From a virus: 64,000 nt of DNA. Below the pieces are notes generated by a model that did not search any database, was not told the DNA's origin, and saw nothing but the letters and a program-made list of their open reading frames with translations. Below, in pieces: positions 41,773 through 51,182 of this stretch. Positions within the stretch are counted from its first letter, which is position 1. Every line of letters begins with the position of its first letter. The DNA is taken from the IMG/VR virus record IMGVR_UViG_3300030419_006105, positions 52,367 through 116,366 of that record. One strand, 5' to 3'. Both the position numbers and the translations under genes were made by a program.

Positions 41773-42680
41773 TGGAAGTTTCTGATATTTGGTGCGAAAA
41801 ATATAGACCTAGTACTTTAGATCAAATAGTACTAAACTCTAACACTCGTACGTATTTTGATAAAATACGAGAAGATCAAAATATACCTAATGTTTTATTT
41901 GTAGGCCGACCAGGAATCGGTAAAACATCTTTAGCAAAAATTATAGTTTCAGATGTTCTTAATTGTCAGTATCTGTATATCAATGCATCAGATGAGAACG
42001 GAATAGACACAATACGTACAAAAGTATTAAACTTCGCGCAGACAAAGAGCCTCTTTGGGAGCATTAAGATTATAATACTTGACGAGTGTGATGGTTTGTC
42101 TATTGATGCACAAAAAGCTCTTCGTAACTCTATAGAAGAATATCATGAATTAACTCGATTTATACTTACAGCTAACTACAAGCATAAAATCATACCAGCT
42201 CTACAAAGTAGATGTCAAGTATTTGATCTTAATTATGATAAAAATGAATATATAGCTAAATTAATATCCATAGTTAAAACAGAAGATGTAAAAATTAATA
42301 AAGAACAATTTTCTGCTATTGCTAATAGTTGTTACCCAGATTTCCGTAAAGGTATTAATGCGTTACAAAAATATAGCTTATCTGGTGGTAATGATAGTGC
42401 TGTATTTGAATCAGCTGAATTTTTTGATGGATTATTAGATCTTCTCCGTAAACAGAAGTATACTGTAATACGAAAACATATAATTAGTCACGAACCAGTG
42501 TTTAATAATGATTATGATGAACTATTCAAACATTTGTTTGATTATATCTATGGAGTTAATATAGATAATGATAAAAAAAGAGACTGTCTTTTAACAGTCT
42601 CGAAATACTTTTATCAGAATAGTCAGTGTATAGATCAAGAGATCAACTTCTATTCTTGTATCTTAGAATTACGCGTTTAA
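41772..42680 (+). CDS. 44: Clamp loader large subunit (gp44)
   Basis: 302 aa against 319 in T4. AAA+ ATPase: a YRPSTLDQIV opening, Walker A GRPGIGKT (45-52), Walker B ILDECDG (102-108), sensor 1 FILTANY and the SRC arginine finger (LQSRCQVF). Loads the gp45 clamp. The gene lies 26 kb from gp45 and is paired with dUTPase. No gp62 candidate is seen near it. A minus-strand terminator is embedded at 42573-42601. Confidence 0.92.
   Translation: MEVSDIWCEKYRPSTLDQIVLNSNTRTYFDKIREDQNIPNVLFVGRPGIGKTSLAKIIVSDVLNCQYLYINASDENGIDTIRTKVLNFAQTKSLFGSIKIIILDECDGLSIDAQKALRNSIEEYHELTRFILTANYKHKIIPALQSRCQVFDLNYDKNEYIAKLISIVKTEDVKINKEQFSAIANSCYPDFRKGINALQKYSLSGGNDSAVFESAEFFDGLLDLLRKQKYTVIRKHIISHEPVFNNDYDELFKHLFDYIYGVNIDNDKKRDCLLTVSKYFYQNSQCIDQEINFYSCILELRV
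42573..42601 (-). terminator. Minus-strand terminator embedded in the gp44 gene
   Basis: Minus strand: GAGACTGT, loop TAAAAG, ACAGTCTC, then T7. It lies about 70 nt past the stop of the 42669-43163 gene and inside the gp44 coding region, where the plus-strand frame stays open. Confidence 0.8.
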
Positions 42681-43163
42681 GTACTTTGCAGTATTTAATT
42701 TATAATCTCCACCAGGAACCTTAGTTTGATGACCATCTATCTCCTGATCTTCAACAACTTCCGGTTTTAATGTTTGGGCATCTCTCTGATCATTAGTTGG
42801 ATCAGTTTTTGTAGCTCTATGTTCATCCCAAGTTTCAGCAAACTCTAAGAGTTCTAATGGAATTGTAAGATTATTTTGATAAAAACCTGGAGCCATTTCA
42901 ACCGTAATATCAGCTAGTTGAGCTTGTGAGTCTGTTGTTTCTGTCTCATATAATCCTTTTTTTATAGTAGAAAGCATAAGTGGTTTACCTTGTTCAGATA
43001 ATGTTTTAATTTCCTGAACATAATCCTGTCTTACCTTGTCTAGAGATTTATACCAGTCTGAAGATTCACATCCATTTTTTAACTTAACATAATCCCCTGC
43101 AATAGGACCAGATTTTACAAATCGCCCGATCTGCGCTTCAAATAATGTATCGAACTTACTCAT
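42669..43163 (-). CDS. Hypothetical virion-associated protein, 164 aa
   Basis: Opens MSKFDTLFEAQIGRFVKSGPIAGDYVKLKNG, a small SH3-like start, then KVRQDYVQEIKTLSEQGKP helices, a TVEMAPGFYQNNLTIPLELLEF segment and a hydrophilic tail. I recall similar small proteins in marine T4-like phages but know no function. Late box TAAATA (minus, 43175-43170) ends 6 nt before its ATG, and it is followed by its own terminator, so it is a single-gene late transcript. Confidence 0.6.
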   Translation of the reverse strand: MSKFDTLFEAQIGRFVKSGPIAGDYVKLKNGCESSDWYKSLDKVRQDYVQEIKTLSEQGKPLMLSTIKKGLYETETTDSQAQLADITVEMAPGFYQNNLTIPLELLEFAETWDEHRATKTDPTNDQRDAQTLKPEVVEDQEIDGHQTKVPGGDYKLNTAKYLNA

Positions 43164-43209
43164 TTAAATTATTTATTCTTTTAAGCATTTTAAAATTAAA
43201 TAATTATAC
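43164..43209. promoter_or_regulatory. Divergent late promoter pair (46-bp gap)
   Basis: Minus TAAATA at 43175-43170 (6 nt from the ATG at 43163) and plus TAAATA at 43197-43202 (7 nt from the ATG at 43210). Confidence 0.6.
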
Positions 43210-43692
43210 ATGGCTCTTAAATTAGACATTCTAAAAGATGCAAAGAATAAAGATAAATATCGTAATTATTCTTATGCAGATTTACATTTAGATTTGAAAT
43301 TAGATAGTTATCTATCAGATCAAACAGTAGGAGCTAGTAAAAACAATCAAGATTTAAAAATAAGTTACGATGAAGAGGCGATTTATAACTCAATAAGAAA
43401 TATTTTTAATACTAAAAAAGGACAAAAAATTCTTAATCCTACATTTGGTTTAGATGTTGAACAATACCTATTTGAGAATATTTCAAAAGAAAACGGTGAA
43501 TTAATAGGTACTACAATTTATGAAGAGTTAGCATTGTATGAACCTCGTATTGTTTGTGATAGTGTTAATGTTGTAGCACGTCCGGAGCAAAACGAATATA
43601 AAATTACTATATCTATAACAATACCGTCATTAAATAATAAAAAAGGGACAGCTAGCGGAATATTAACTCCAACAGGATTTACGTATATATAA
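43210..43692 (+). CDS. 25: Baseplate wedge protein gp25
   Basis: 160 aa against 132 in T4, with an N-terminal extension. The core EEAIYNSIRNIFNTKKGQ, then PTFGLDVEQYLFENI and the closing VNVVARPEQNEYKITISITIP are the gp25/lysozyme-like wedge pattern. In T4 gp25 links sheath to baseplate. The gene starts 7 nt after a late box and is followed by gp6. Confidence 0.9.
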   Translation: MALKLDILKDAKNKDKYRNYSYADLHLDLKLDSYLSDQTVGASKNNQDLKISYDEEAIYNSIRNIFNTKKGQKILNPTFGLDVEQYLFENISKENGELIGTTIYEELALYEPRIVCDSVNVVARPEQNEYKITISITIPSLNNKKGTASGILTPTGFTYI

Positions 43693-43693
43693 A

Positions 43694-45526
43694 ATGGCAA
43701 ATTTTACACAATTCGACTTACCGACAGATGCTTATGCAAGCTTTGATGCACAGAGCTTGAGGGATCTGATTATAGCTAGAATTAATAAAGACACTAATAT
43801 TAATTTTACAGATCAAAACTTTGAAGGCAGCAATATTTCTGCCCTAATAGATATTATTTCGTACTCGTATCATACCCTCCTGTTCTATTTAAATCAAACT
43901 AGCTCTGAAAGTAATTTTAATGATGCAGAATTATATGAAAATATAAATCGTATAGTAAAGTTAATTGACTATAAACCTGTTGGTAAACAATCAAGTGTTT
44001 TACCTATTAATATAAAAGGTACATCTGATTTATCAGCAGGCTATTACACTGTACCTAAATTTACATTTGCAAGTACTGGTGGTAAAACTTTTACATTTAC
44101 TGAAGATCTAACTTTCGAAAAACTAACTAGTGAAACTGAAACAATTACCGCTACAGGTAATCAATTGTTATATGAAGGTACTGTTGAAGAATATCCTACT
44201 ATTAATCCTGTAGGAGAAAAATTCGAAGTTATTAATTTATTACCTGGTGGAGATACAATTATTGATCACTTTAATATTTTTGTTTACGTAAAAGAAATTA
44301 ATGAACAAAATAAATGGTTTACATGGAAAAGAGTCCCGAGTATTTTTCTAGCAGATGCAAATGAAAGAGCATTTGAAATTAGGTATAATGAAAATAAAAA
44401 ATATGAAATTAAATTTGGTAATGGTGTTAATGGAAAGAAATTAAACGAACAAGATCAAGTTGGTGTTTATTACATTAAGTCATCTGGACCAAATGGTAAA
44501 GTTACAAAAAATGCATTTGTAGATAATTCAATTAATATTTATAATACAACCAGGTACGATCAAATCTTAGATGATGTTAAAGATACATCATTAAATTATT
44601 TAACTATCGAAACTTCCGTAGATGTAACAGTAAACAATACTGAAGATAGTACCGACTTTGGAGAAGAAGAACAAGTATCAGAAATAAAACAAAATGCACC
44701 ACGGTTCTTTAGCTCGGAATATAAATTAACTACTAAAGGAGATTATAAAGCTTTTATTCAACGAAATTATAAAAACTTAATATATGATGTAATAGTACAA
44801 AATAATAGTGATTATACACTTGACTATTTAAAATATATTAACGATGAATTAGGGTTGACTAATTACAGTACAGACACTAATGCATTATTTAATCAATATT
44901 ATTTTGCAGATAGTTCTGATTCAAATAATATATATTTAACTATTGTTCCTAATTTACGTAAAAATAAAACTGTAGTAACACGGTCTAATTATCTATCTAA
45001 TTCATTAAAAGAAAAAATAAGAAGTGAAATTGAAGATTACAAACTCCTTAACAGTGAAATTGCATTTATTGATCCGATATATCTAAATTTAGACTTATCA
45101 TTAAAAATGTCTGGTGAGAGTTATAAAACAATATATAAAGATTATACTGAATTACAAATAGTACGTAGAGCTCGGTCTTTAGTTAATGAAGAAGATTTGA
45201 AAACTAAAGTGTTTAATATAATAACAAATTATATTAATACTATTAAATTAGGTGGGTTAATAGATGTAAGATATTTAAATAATGAAATTGAAAAAATTCC
45301 CGGAATAGAAAGCATACATACGGTAAGGACGGATGTACAACGAGCAATACCAGGTCTTTCATTTTGTATTTATAATCCGATTTACAACGGTAGAGATATA
45401 AAACCAATTGAAACCAGATTGCGACTACGACCGTATCAAATACCTTATATTGAAAACACACTTTTATTTAAAGATAAAATTAAAGTTATATCTAGCAAAA
45501 CTAACAAACGCGTTGTTGAATATTAA
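43694..45526 (+). CDS. 6: Baseplate wedge protein gp6 (baseplate J-like)
   Basis: 610 aa against 660 in T4. N-terminal FDAQSLRDLIIARINKD and a SALIDIISYSYHTLLFYLNQT stretch are the conserved gp6/J-like start; residues 220-260 (NERAFEIRYNENKKYEIKFGNG) and the late GGLIDVRYLNNEIEKIPGI segment fit the same family. gp6 forms the dimer ring that closes baseplate wedges. The last base of the stop overlaps the next ATG (TAATG). Confidence 0.9.
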   Translation: MANFTQFDLPTDAYASFDAQSLRDLIIARINKDTNINFTDQNFEGSNISALIDIISYSYHTLLFYLNQTSSESNFNDAELYENINRIVKLIDYKPVGKQSSVLPINIKGTSDLSAGYYTVPKFTFASTGGKTFTFTEDLTFEKLTSETETITATGNQLLYEGTVEEYPTINPVGEKFEVINLLPGGDTIIDHFNIFVYVKEINEQNKWFTWKRVPSIFLADANERAFEIRYNENKKYEIKFGNGVNGKKLNEQDQVGVYYIKSSGPNGKVTKNAFVDNSINIYNTTRYDQILDDVKDTSLNYLTIETSVDVTVNNTEDSTDFGEEEQVSEIKQNAPRFFSSEYKLTTKGDYKAFIQRNYKNLIYDVIVQNNSDYTLDYLKYINDELGLTNYSTDTNALFNQYYFADSSDSNNIYLTIVPNLRKNKTVVTRSNYLSNSLKEKIRSEIEDYKLLNSEIAFIDPIYLNLDLSLKMSGESYKTIYKDYTELQIVRRARSLVNEEDLKTKVFNIITNYINTIKLGGLIDVRYLNNEIEKIPGIESIHTVRTDVQRAIPGLSFCIYNPIYNGRDIKPIETRLRLRPYQIPYIENTLLFKDKIKVISSKTNKRVVEY

Positions 45527-48500
45527 TGGCTGATAGTACGGAAAAAGGACCGCAATCTGTAGAAGTACCGTTTACGGTAACTGTTAATACTTCTGGTACT
45601 GTACCTGCTCCACTCGCAGGGCTCCAATGTGCTTGGTTATCAGGTGCTGGGTTTACACGTATTTCGAAATTTACATTTAGTTCTCTTGTATCTGGTATGG
45701 ATAGTATGTTCGAACCTAAACTATCCAACAATCATATATTATGGGATTTTGGTGACGGTTATTCTTTGAGCGCCGCTGATACCTTAACTACTGAACATAC
45801 GTATCAAGTTCCTGGTATATATAAAGTATCTCAATATCTATTTGATGCAAACGGTGACGCAATTGTTAATACATTAACTGCATCAGTTTCAGTATACAAC
45901 TACATACAAACCGATATAAAAGTTAACACTGCTTTTACTAAAGAAATGACTGGGTCAAGTGCATCTCTTTATCAGGGTAGTTGGCAAATACCAGCAGGAT
46001 CAAAAAACACTACATTTAATGTAGGTGTCTCAACATCATGGCAAGATATACCAGAAGATGGAAAATATACATTATATCTTACATCTAGTGGCAGTAAGGC
46101 TAAACCATATGACACTAAAAATAAATACGCACACTTAATTCCATTTAATGCATTTTATGAACCTGTATCTGGTTCATCCCCGGAGCGAATTGACAACACA
46201 GAAGGTTTATCATTTGAACTTAATAATATATATTACGGAATTAACCCGTCAACTAATAAAATAACTGATAGACCTATATTAGAAGAAGAAGTACAAAAAT
46301 TTAAAGACGAAGGAATAGAGCCATTTTTATTAGGGGCAACAGTTGATAGTCTACCAAGTTTTGAAAGTATTAGAACAACATCTGCTGGTGTAACATCTTT
46401 AAGTGGATCAAGACGACCCAGTAGAAAAGATGTACAGTTTATATATTACGACGATATACCGAATATTGACCCAGGTGTAAAATTATTATTCAAACTCGAT
46501 ACAAGTAAACATAAAGTTAAAAATTTCTATGTAGATGGATTAGATGGAGATTTAAACACAACAAATAGAAACTTTTTAGAAACTGGTGCTGTTGGAAAAT
46601 ATACCCATTACTCACCTAATACCGGAGTTGAGAGAGAACCACAAACAGTTACAGGTTATTCAGTAGTAATTACTAATCCTGCAATTAAGCAGCTATCATT
46701 TACATCAACAGGTATGAAAGAAATGTCTGGTATCAATTACAAAAGACAAGGTGATAAATTTCAATTGTTTATAAGCTTAGCAGATAAGGATATGAATATA
46801 TTAAAATTATATCCTAATTTTCTTTGGTCTTCAACTCTCGCATCAGATTATTCTTTTCATGCTACTTGGGAGCAAGATGGAGATTTACATACAAGTAATA
46901 TATCTAGTATAAGTACAAACAAATTTCCATATAATGCATCTACTGGCAAGACTCAATTAAGCAGTTTTCTATATGCTAATATAGATCCTCTTAGCGCTGG
47001 TACATGGACATTAAATGTAACTGGTCGGGTACCTTCTCTATCAACACAAAGTTCTTTATCTGGGTATAGTGGTAATGTTGGTTATGGTAATACCGGTAAT
47101 ACAGGTAATGTAGGTATAGGTGTTGAAAACGCTAACTACATACAAGGGTCCTATACATTTACAATATGTCCTTCTACTAATGACACTGAACTTTATAAAA
47201 TAAATGAAGATATAGATTATTCACAAACATTAAAAAGTTATAGATTTCAATCCTTCATGCATGAGTATGATAATTTATTTGATGGTATATTTACTTCATT
47301 TGTAGGTGAGGCGAGTTCAAGTCCAACTGTATTTGGTAAGACTATATTTGAAAAAATAGCAAACTTCGTGGCTAATAATAGTGATGTAGATTATTGTAAT
47401 TTAGATAATTTACAAGCTTTTTATGACTTCTTTAATGAAGATATAGATATTGTATTACCTACACCACCTCCAGAGTTAAAACGGTTATATGATTTATTCA
47501 GTATAAAGATTACAAAACTGTTAGGAGACTACGAACGAGATAATTTAAGACTTAGTTCAAACTATTATACTAATTCCGCTGATGGCAGAAATGTAGATTT
47601 TGATAATAAAATATCTACATCAACATATACAGTTACTGCATATACGAATTTTGTAGCTCGACAAAAATTTAATAACGAATTTACTTTAATTAAACCTCAA
47701 AAAGTTGCATCAACACAGGTATCTACAATAAATCCAGTATTCCTGATTCGTGGAAACGTAGGTAGTGGTTCATCCTTTTCTGATTCTAGCACTAGTACAA
47801 CTACACATACTATTACTGCGAATAGGAATGCAACTCATAGTACTACACAGTCGAAGTTTACCGGCGGGTCAATTAAGATTGATGGAGATAGTGGCGGCAC
47901 CAATGCGGATTACTTATGTGCAGGTCCTCATGATGATTTCGTCTTTGGTACAGACGATTTTACTATTGATTGCTGGTTCTATGCCGAATCATTTGATGAT
48001 TACGAAGCTGTATTTAGTCATGGCTGTAGAACTAATAATAATATGCTACATGCTTTAGAGCTTACCGCAGATGAAGCGGTTCGTTGGCTAATAAGAGCAA
48101 CCGGTACCGATGGGACAGAAACAATAGATATGAGAACACCTAACGGTACGGTTTCTACCGATACATGGCATCATATTGCAGCAGTAAGGAGTGGTGCTTA
48201 TTTTTATATTTTTATTGATGGTGTTTTACAGGCCAAGAGTGATGAGGATGCTCAGCCTTGGCCAATTAATACAGGAGTGAATCAGGGTGGATTTACTACA
48301 CGATCAAGCACCGGAAATTACTGGTACGACCCAGCGAATGGTCCAGCGGATCTAGTTGAACCTAAAAGTAGTGGAGGTACATCATATCCGGTTTATATTG
48401 GTGCTCGGGTTAGAAATCCCTCCTCTAATATAGACAGTATGCATGGTTATATAGACGAGTTTAGAATAACAAGAGCCGCGCTTTGGACATCCGATTTTAC

Positions 48501-48822
48501 TCCTCCGACCAGCCGCGGTGGTGCTACTGCAGACTCCACATACCCGTTATCATCTTATAATGTATATAGTAACTGGGGTTGGCCATTAGATACATCAATT
48601 ACTGGTTCTAGTGGGTTAGATGGTCTATATGAATTCTATCCATTCACGACATATGATTCAACATCAGCGAATGAAAATATAAAAAATAGTATCATAGATT
48701 TTGATAATGAATATACAAGTATAACTCGTAGTAATTCTTCGTTAAGTGCGAACTGGGATAATACTGGTGGTATAGTATATAAGAATCTAGACTATCAAAT
48801 AAGGAAAGGACTTAATATATGA
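45526..48822 (+). CDS. Large baseplate/fibre protein with PKD-like and LamG domains
   Basis: 1098 aa in the position of T4 gp7. An Ig/PKD-like domain (about 60-125; WDFGDGYSLSAAD and YQVPGIYKVSQYLFDANGD) opens the protein. A LamG/concanavalin-type domain (about 780-1005) shows FGTDDFTIDCWFYAES, TWHHIAAVRSGAYFYIFIDG and GYIDEFRITRAALWTS. The DNA around 47.76-48.54 kb looks richer in G+C than its neighbours, suggesting a recently gained receptor-binding module. Flanks read as baseplate or fibre segments (ending IVYKNLDYQIRKGLNI). gp7-like wedge plus adhesin is the best guess. Confidence 0.65.
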   Translation: MADSTEKGPQSVEVPFTVTVNTSGTVPAPLAGLQCAWLSGAGFTRISKFTFSSLVSGMDSMFEPKLSNNHILWDFGDGYSLSAADTLTTEHTYQVPGIYKVSQYLFDANGDAIVNTLTASVSVYNYIQTDIKVNTAFTKEMTGSSASLYQGSWQIPAGSKNTTFNVGVSTSWQDIPEDGKYTLYLTSSGSKAKPYDTKNKYAHLIPFNAFYEPVSGSSPERIDNTEGLSFELNNIYYGINPSTNKITDRPILEEEVQKFKDEGIEPFLLGATVDSLPSFESIRTTSAGVTSLSGSRRPSRKDVQFIYYDDIPNIDPGVKLLFKLDTSKHKVKNFYVDGLDGDLNTTNRNFLETGAVGKYTHYSPNTGVEREPQTVTGYSVVITNPAIKQLSFTSTGMKEMSGINYKRQGDKFQLFISLADKDMNILKLYPNFLWSSTLASDYSFHATWEQDGDLHTSNISSISTNKFPYNASTGKTQLSSFLYANIDPLSAGTWTLNVTGRVPSLSTQSSLSGYSGNVGYGNTGNTGNVGIGVENANYIQGSYTFTICPSTNDTELYKINEDIDYSQTLKSYRFQSFMHEYDNLFDGIFTSFVGEASSSPTVFGKTIFEKIANFVANNSDVDYCNLDNLQAFYDFFNEDIDIVLPTPPPELKRLYDLFSIKITKLLGDYERDNLRLSSNYYTNSADGRNVDFDNKISTSTYTVTAYTNFVARQKFNNEFTLIKPQKVASTQVSTINPVFLIRGNVGSGSSFSDSSTSTTTHTITANRNATHSTTQSKFTGGSIKIDGDSGGTNADYLCAGPHDDFVFGTDDFTIDCWFYAESFDDYEAVFSHGCRTNNNMLHALELTADEAVRWLIRATGTDGTETIDMRTPNGTVSTDTWHHIAAVRSGAYFYIFIDGVLQAKSDEDAQPWPINTGVNQGGFTTRSSTGNYWYDPANGPADLVEPKSSGGTSYPVYIGARVRNPSSNIDSMHGYIDEFRITRAALWTSDFTPPTSRGGATADSTYPLSSYNVYSNWGWPLDTSITGSSGLDGLYEFYPFTTYDSTSANENIKNSIIDFDNEYTSITRSNSSLSANWDNTGGIVYKNLDYQIRKGLNI

Positions 48823-51170
48823 CAATAGATTTAAATACAACCAACCCATTAACATTTCTTGAATGGAAAGGATATTATGAAGATATTTCTGATGCATCTG
48901 AATTATCTATTAAGTATAATAACTATTTGATTGAATGGAAAGATCAAAAACAAATTAATACTAATGCTGATAATGATTATACTAGAAAAATATATGTACA
49001 GTTTTTAGAGAATTTAAATTTATCATCTTTAGATTCAAATGTAGCAGCATTTATTGAAAGAATAGATACAGATGATATATACGAACTAGAATTATCTGTT
49101 TTTTACTTTGTAGAAGTAATACAGAATCAATTAAAAAATGTTAGGGAATTAAGAGAAGAAGTTAAATTTGCTACCCCTAAAAATAAATTAAAAACATCAA
49201 GACTAGGTATTGAAAAATATATTAAAAATTATATTTCTAGATTACTAAACAATAACGAGTTTATTAAAGAAGGTACAGATACATTAATTCATGAGATTAA
49301 TTTACCAAAAATTGCGAATAATATAAAAATAGGATTAAAGAACTATGTTACAGATAATTTTATCTATGATATTCACTCAGTAGATAAAGACTTAGTTTTA
49401 AATCTCGCACGGAAAGTATGGAACGAGTCTTACCATAAAAAAGGTGATCCACAAAAAATAATACAATTACTATCTATTAATAAAGACGGGAAACAATTAC
49501 AAGTACGAACAAATTGTATATCCACACCAGATAGTATGATCAGTATTAATGATACATACACAGATTATAAAAGACTACCTGGAAGATATTTTAGAGGAGA
49601 AGAAAAAACATTATCAAACTTAATATGGACTCATGAAAAAGATTTAGTAGAAAAATATATAGCTAATGATTTATATCATTTTGAAGGTAATAAACAAGGT
49701 GCTATAATAGGTCAAATATTTGGAACTACTAATCCAACAAATAATTTAACTCAAAGATATGGGCCAAATTTATTTAGCGATGCAGTAGATTTTAAACATA
49801 CAGATATATATCCATATCAATTATCATATAAAAATACTGGTACAACAAATTTTTATTCAAGAGGCTTAACATTTAATGTAAACTTATCTGCATTTAAAGG
49901 AAGAGAATATCTAATACCTAATCCGTATAAATACGAACCAGGTATGAAAGCTGTAGGTTATATTAAAAATAGTAGAACTGGTGAAATACTTCGTAATATT
50001 AAATTAAAACAAAACTTACCATTAATTTTTACAGCAAAAACAAATGTGTATAAAAATGAAAACCAGAAATCATCTATAGAATTTTATGATAATAAACTAT
50101 TACGTAATTATGGATATCAAAGTCTAGAAAATAGTTTAGAATATTCTACTGCAGGTATTAATAAGAGAGAAGATAATATTAGTTTTTGGGAAGATGAAAT
50201 AGGGCATATAGATTGGAAGAATACTGATACATATCCGATTAGTGTGTTAAATATATATCCAGAATCTTCAAGACTCACAGATCTATTAATAACCAACAAA
50301 ACTGGCATTAAATTACGGAGCGATGTATATGGTAATGAGTTTTATTTTATAAAGCCAGTATACCCAAAGAGAAAAGCAGGAACAGCATATTATGAAGCAG
50401 AGTCATCCTCAACAGATACAAGTTGTACAACGGCTGCAGAATATTACGATGCATTATATTTCACTCCACTACTAGAAGCTCTAACAGCTCAAGCTTTAAT
50501 AGGTGGTACTACATATACTGATGTAACAGGAGTATATGATGAATTTGTTGTAAGTAATACTACATTATGCTCTAGTGTATCTGATGGGTTTGCAGCTCCA
50601 TTAACAGATCATTATGCTATAAGTGGTACTCATATATTTCATACGAACACAGCTTTTTCATGTTCTGATTTACATACAATAGCACTATCTTGTGGTTCAG
50701 TATCCGCTGTATCTGCTATTGACGGTGGACCGTTTTGTAATCATCCAGGTACATCAACAGATTTATTAGTCGATTATTTTACAGATACTACAGTACCTTA
50801 TTATTCAATTGCATTATCTGCTATATATTCAAGTATTACAACTACATATGAAGCATCAGCAACTAATAATCCAACAACTTCTCCTGTAAGATTATTTGAT
50901 CAACAATTTATTAGCGCTGGAGAAATTTATGTAAGGAACGTACATTCGCAGACAGTTGATCCATTATCTACAGCTTTTGTAAATGTGTTTAATAAGCATT
51001 CATCTGGTGATACGAAATCTAATATATTATCAACAAGTAATATTTTAGATTTTGATATTATTGAAGATACAATAGTTGTACAGACATCAGCTGAAACTGT
51101 AACAGAAAGATACAAATTTGAAGATGGATTGTTTAAAGTTAAAGTTAGTTCGAAATCTATAGTAACTTAG
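48819..51170 (+). CDS. Large structural protein, 783 aa, possible first half of a split fibre gene
   Basis: First 450 residues are mixed helical (YYEDISDASELSIKYNNYL, then VWNESYHKKGDPQKIIQLL), a baseplate-like part; from about 520 a Ser/Thr/Cys-rich beta region follows (SSSTDTSCTTAAEYYD, TALSCGSVSAVSAIDGG). It ends in TVTERYKFEDGLFKVKVS, a strand pattern that seems to continue in the next gene. Overlaps the previous gene by 4 bp. Not recognised as a specific T4 protein. Confidence 0.55.
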   Translation: MTIDLNTTNPLTFLEWKGYYEDISDASELSIKYNNYLIEWKDQKQINTNADNDYTRKIYVQFLENLNLSSLDSNVAAFIERIDTDDIYELELSVFYFVEVIQNQLKNVRELREEVKFATPKNKLKTSRLGIEKYIKNYISRLLNNNEFIKEGTDTLIHEINLPKIANNIKIGLKNYVTDNFIYDIHSVDKDLVLNLARKVWNESYHKKGDPQKIIQLLSINKDGKQLQVRTNCISTPDSMISINDTYTDYKRLPGRYFRGEEKTLSNLIWTHEKDLVEKYIANDLYHFEGNKQGAIIGQIFGTTNPTNNLTQRYGPNLFSDAVDFKHTDIYPYQLSYKNTGTTNFYSRGLTFNVNLSAFKGREYLIPNPYKYEPGMKAVGYIKNSRTGEILRNIKLKQNLPLIFTAKTNVYKNENQKSSIEFYDNKLLRNYGYQSLENSLEYSTAGINKREDNISFWEDEIGHIDWKNTDTYPISVLNIYPESSRLTDLLITNKTGIKLRSDVYGNEFYFIKPVYPKRKAGTAYYEAESSSTDTSCTTAAEYYDALYFTPLLEALTAQALIGGTTYTDVTGVYDEFVVSNTTLCSSVSDGFAAPLTDHYAISGTHIFHTNTAFSCSDLHTIALSCGSVSAVSAIDGGPFCNHPGTSTDLLVDYFTDTTVPYYSIALSAIYSSITTTYEASATNNPTTSPVRLFDQQFISAGEIYVRNVHSQTVDPLSTAFVNVFNKHSSGDTKSNILSTSNILDFDIIEDTIVVQTSAETVTERYKFEDGLFKVKVSSKSIVT

Positions 51171-51182
51171 TAAATATTTTAT
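51171..51182 (+). promoter_or_regulatory. Late box before the 1143-aa gene
   Basis: TAAATA at 51171-51176, overlapping the upstream stop region and 6 nt before the ATG at 51183. Confidence 0.6.
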
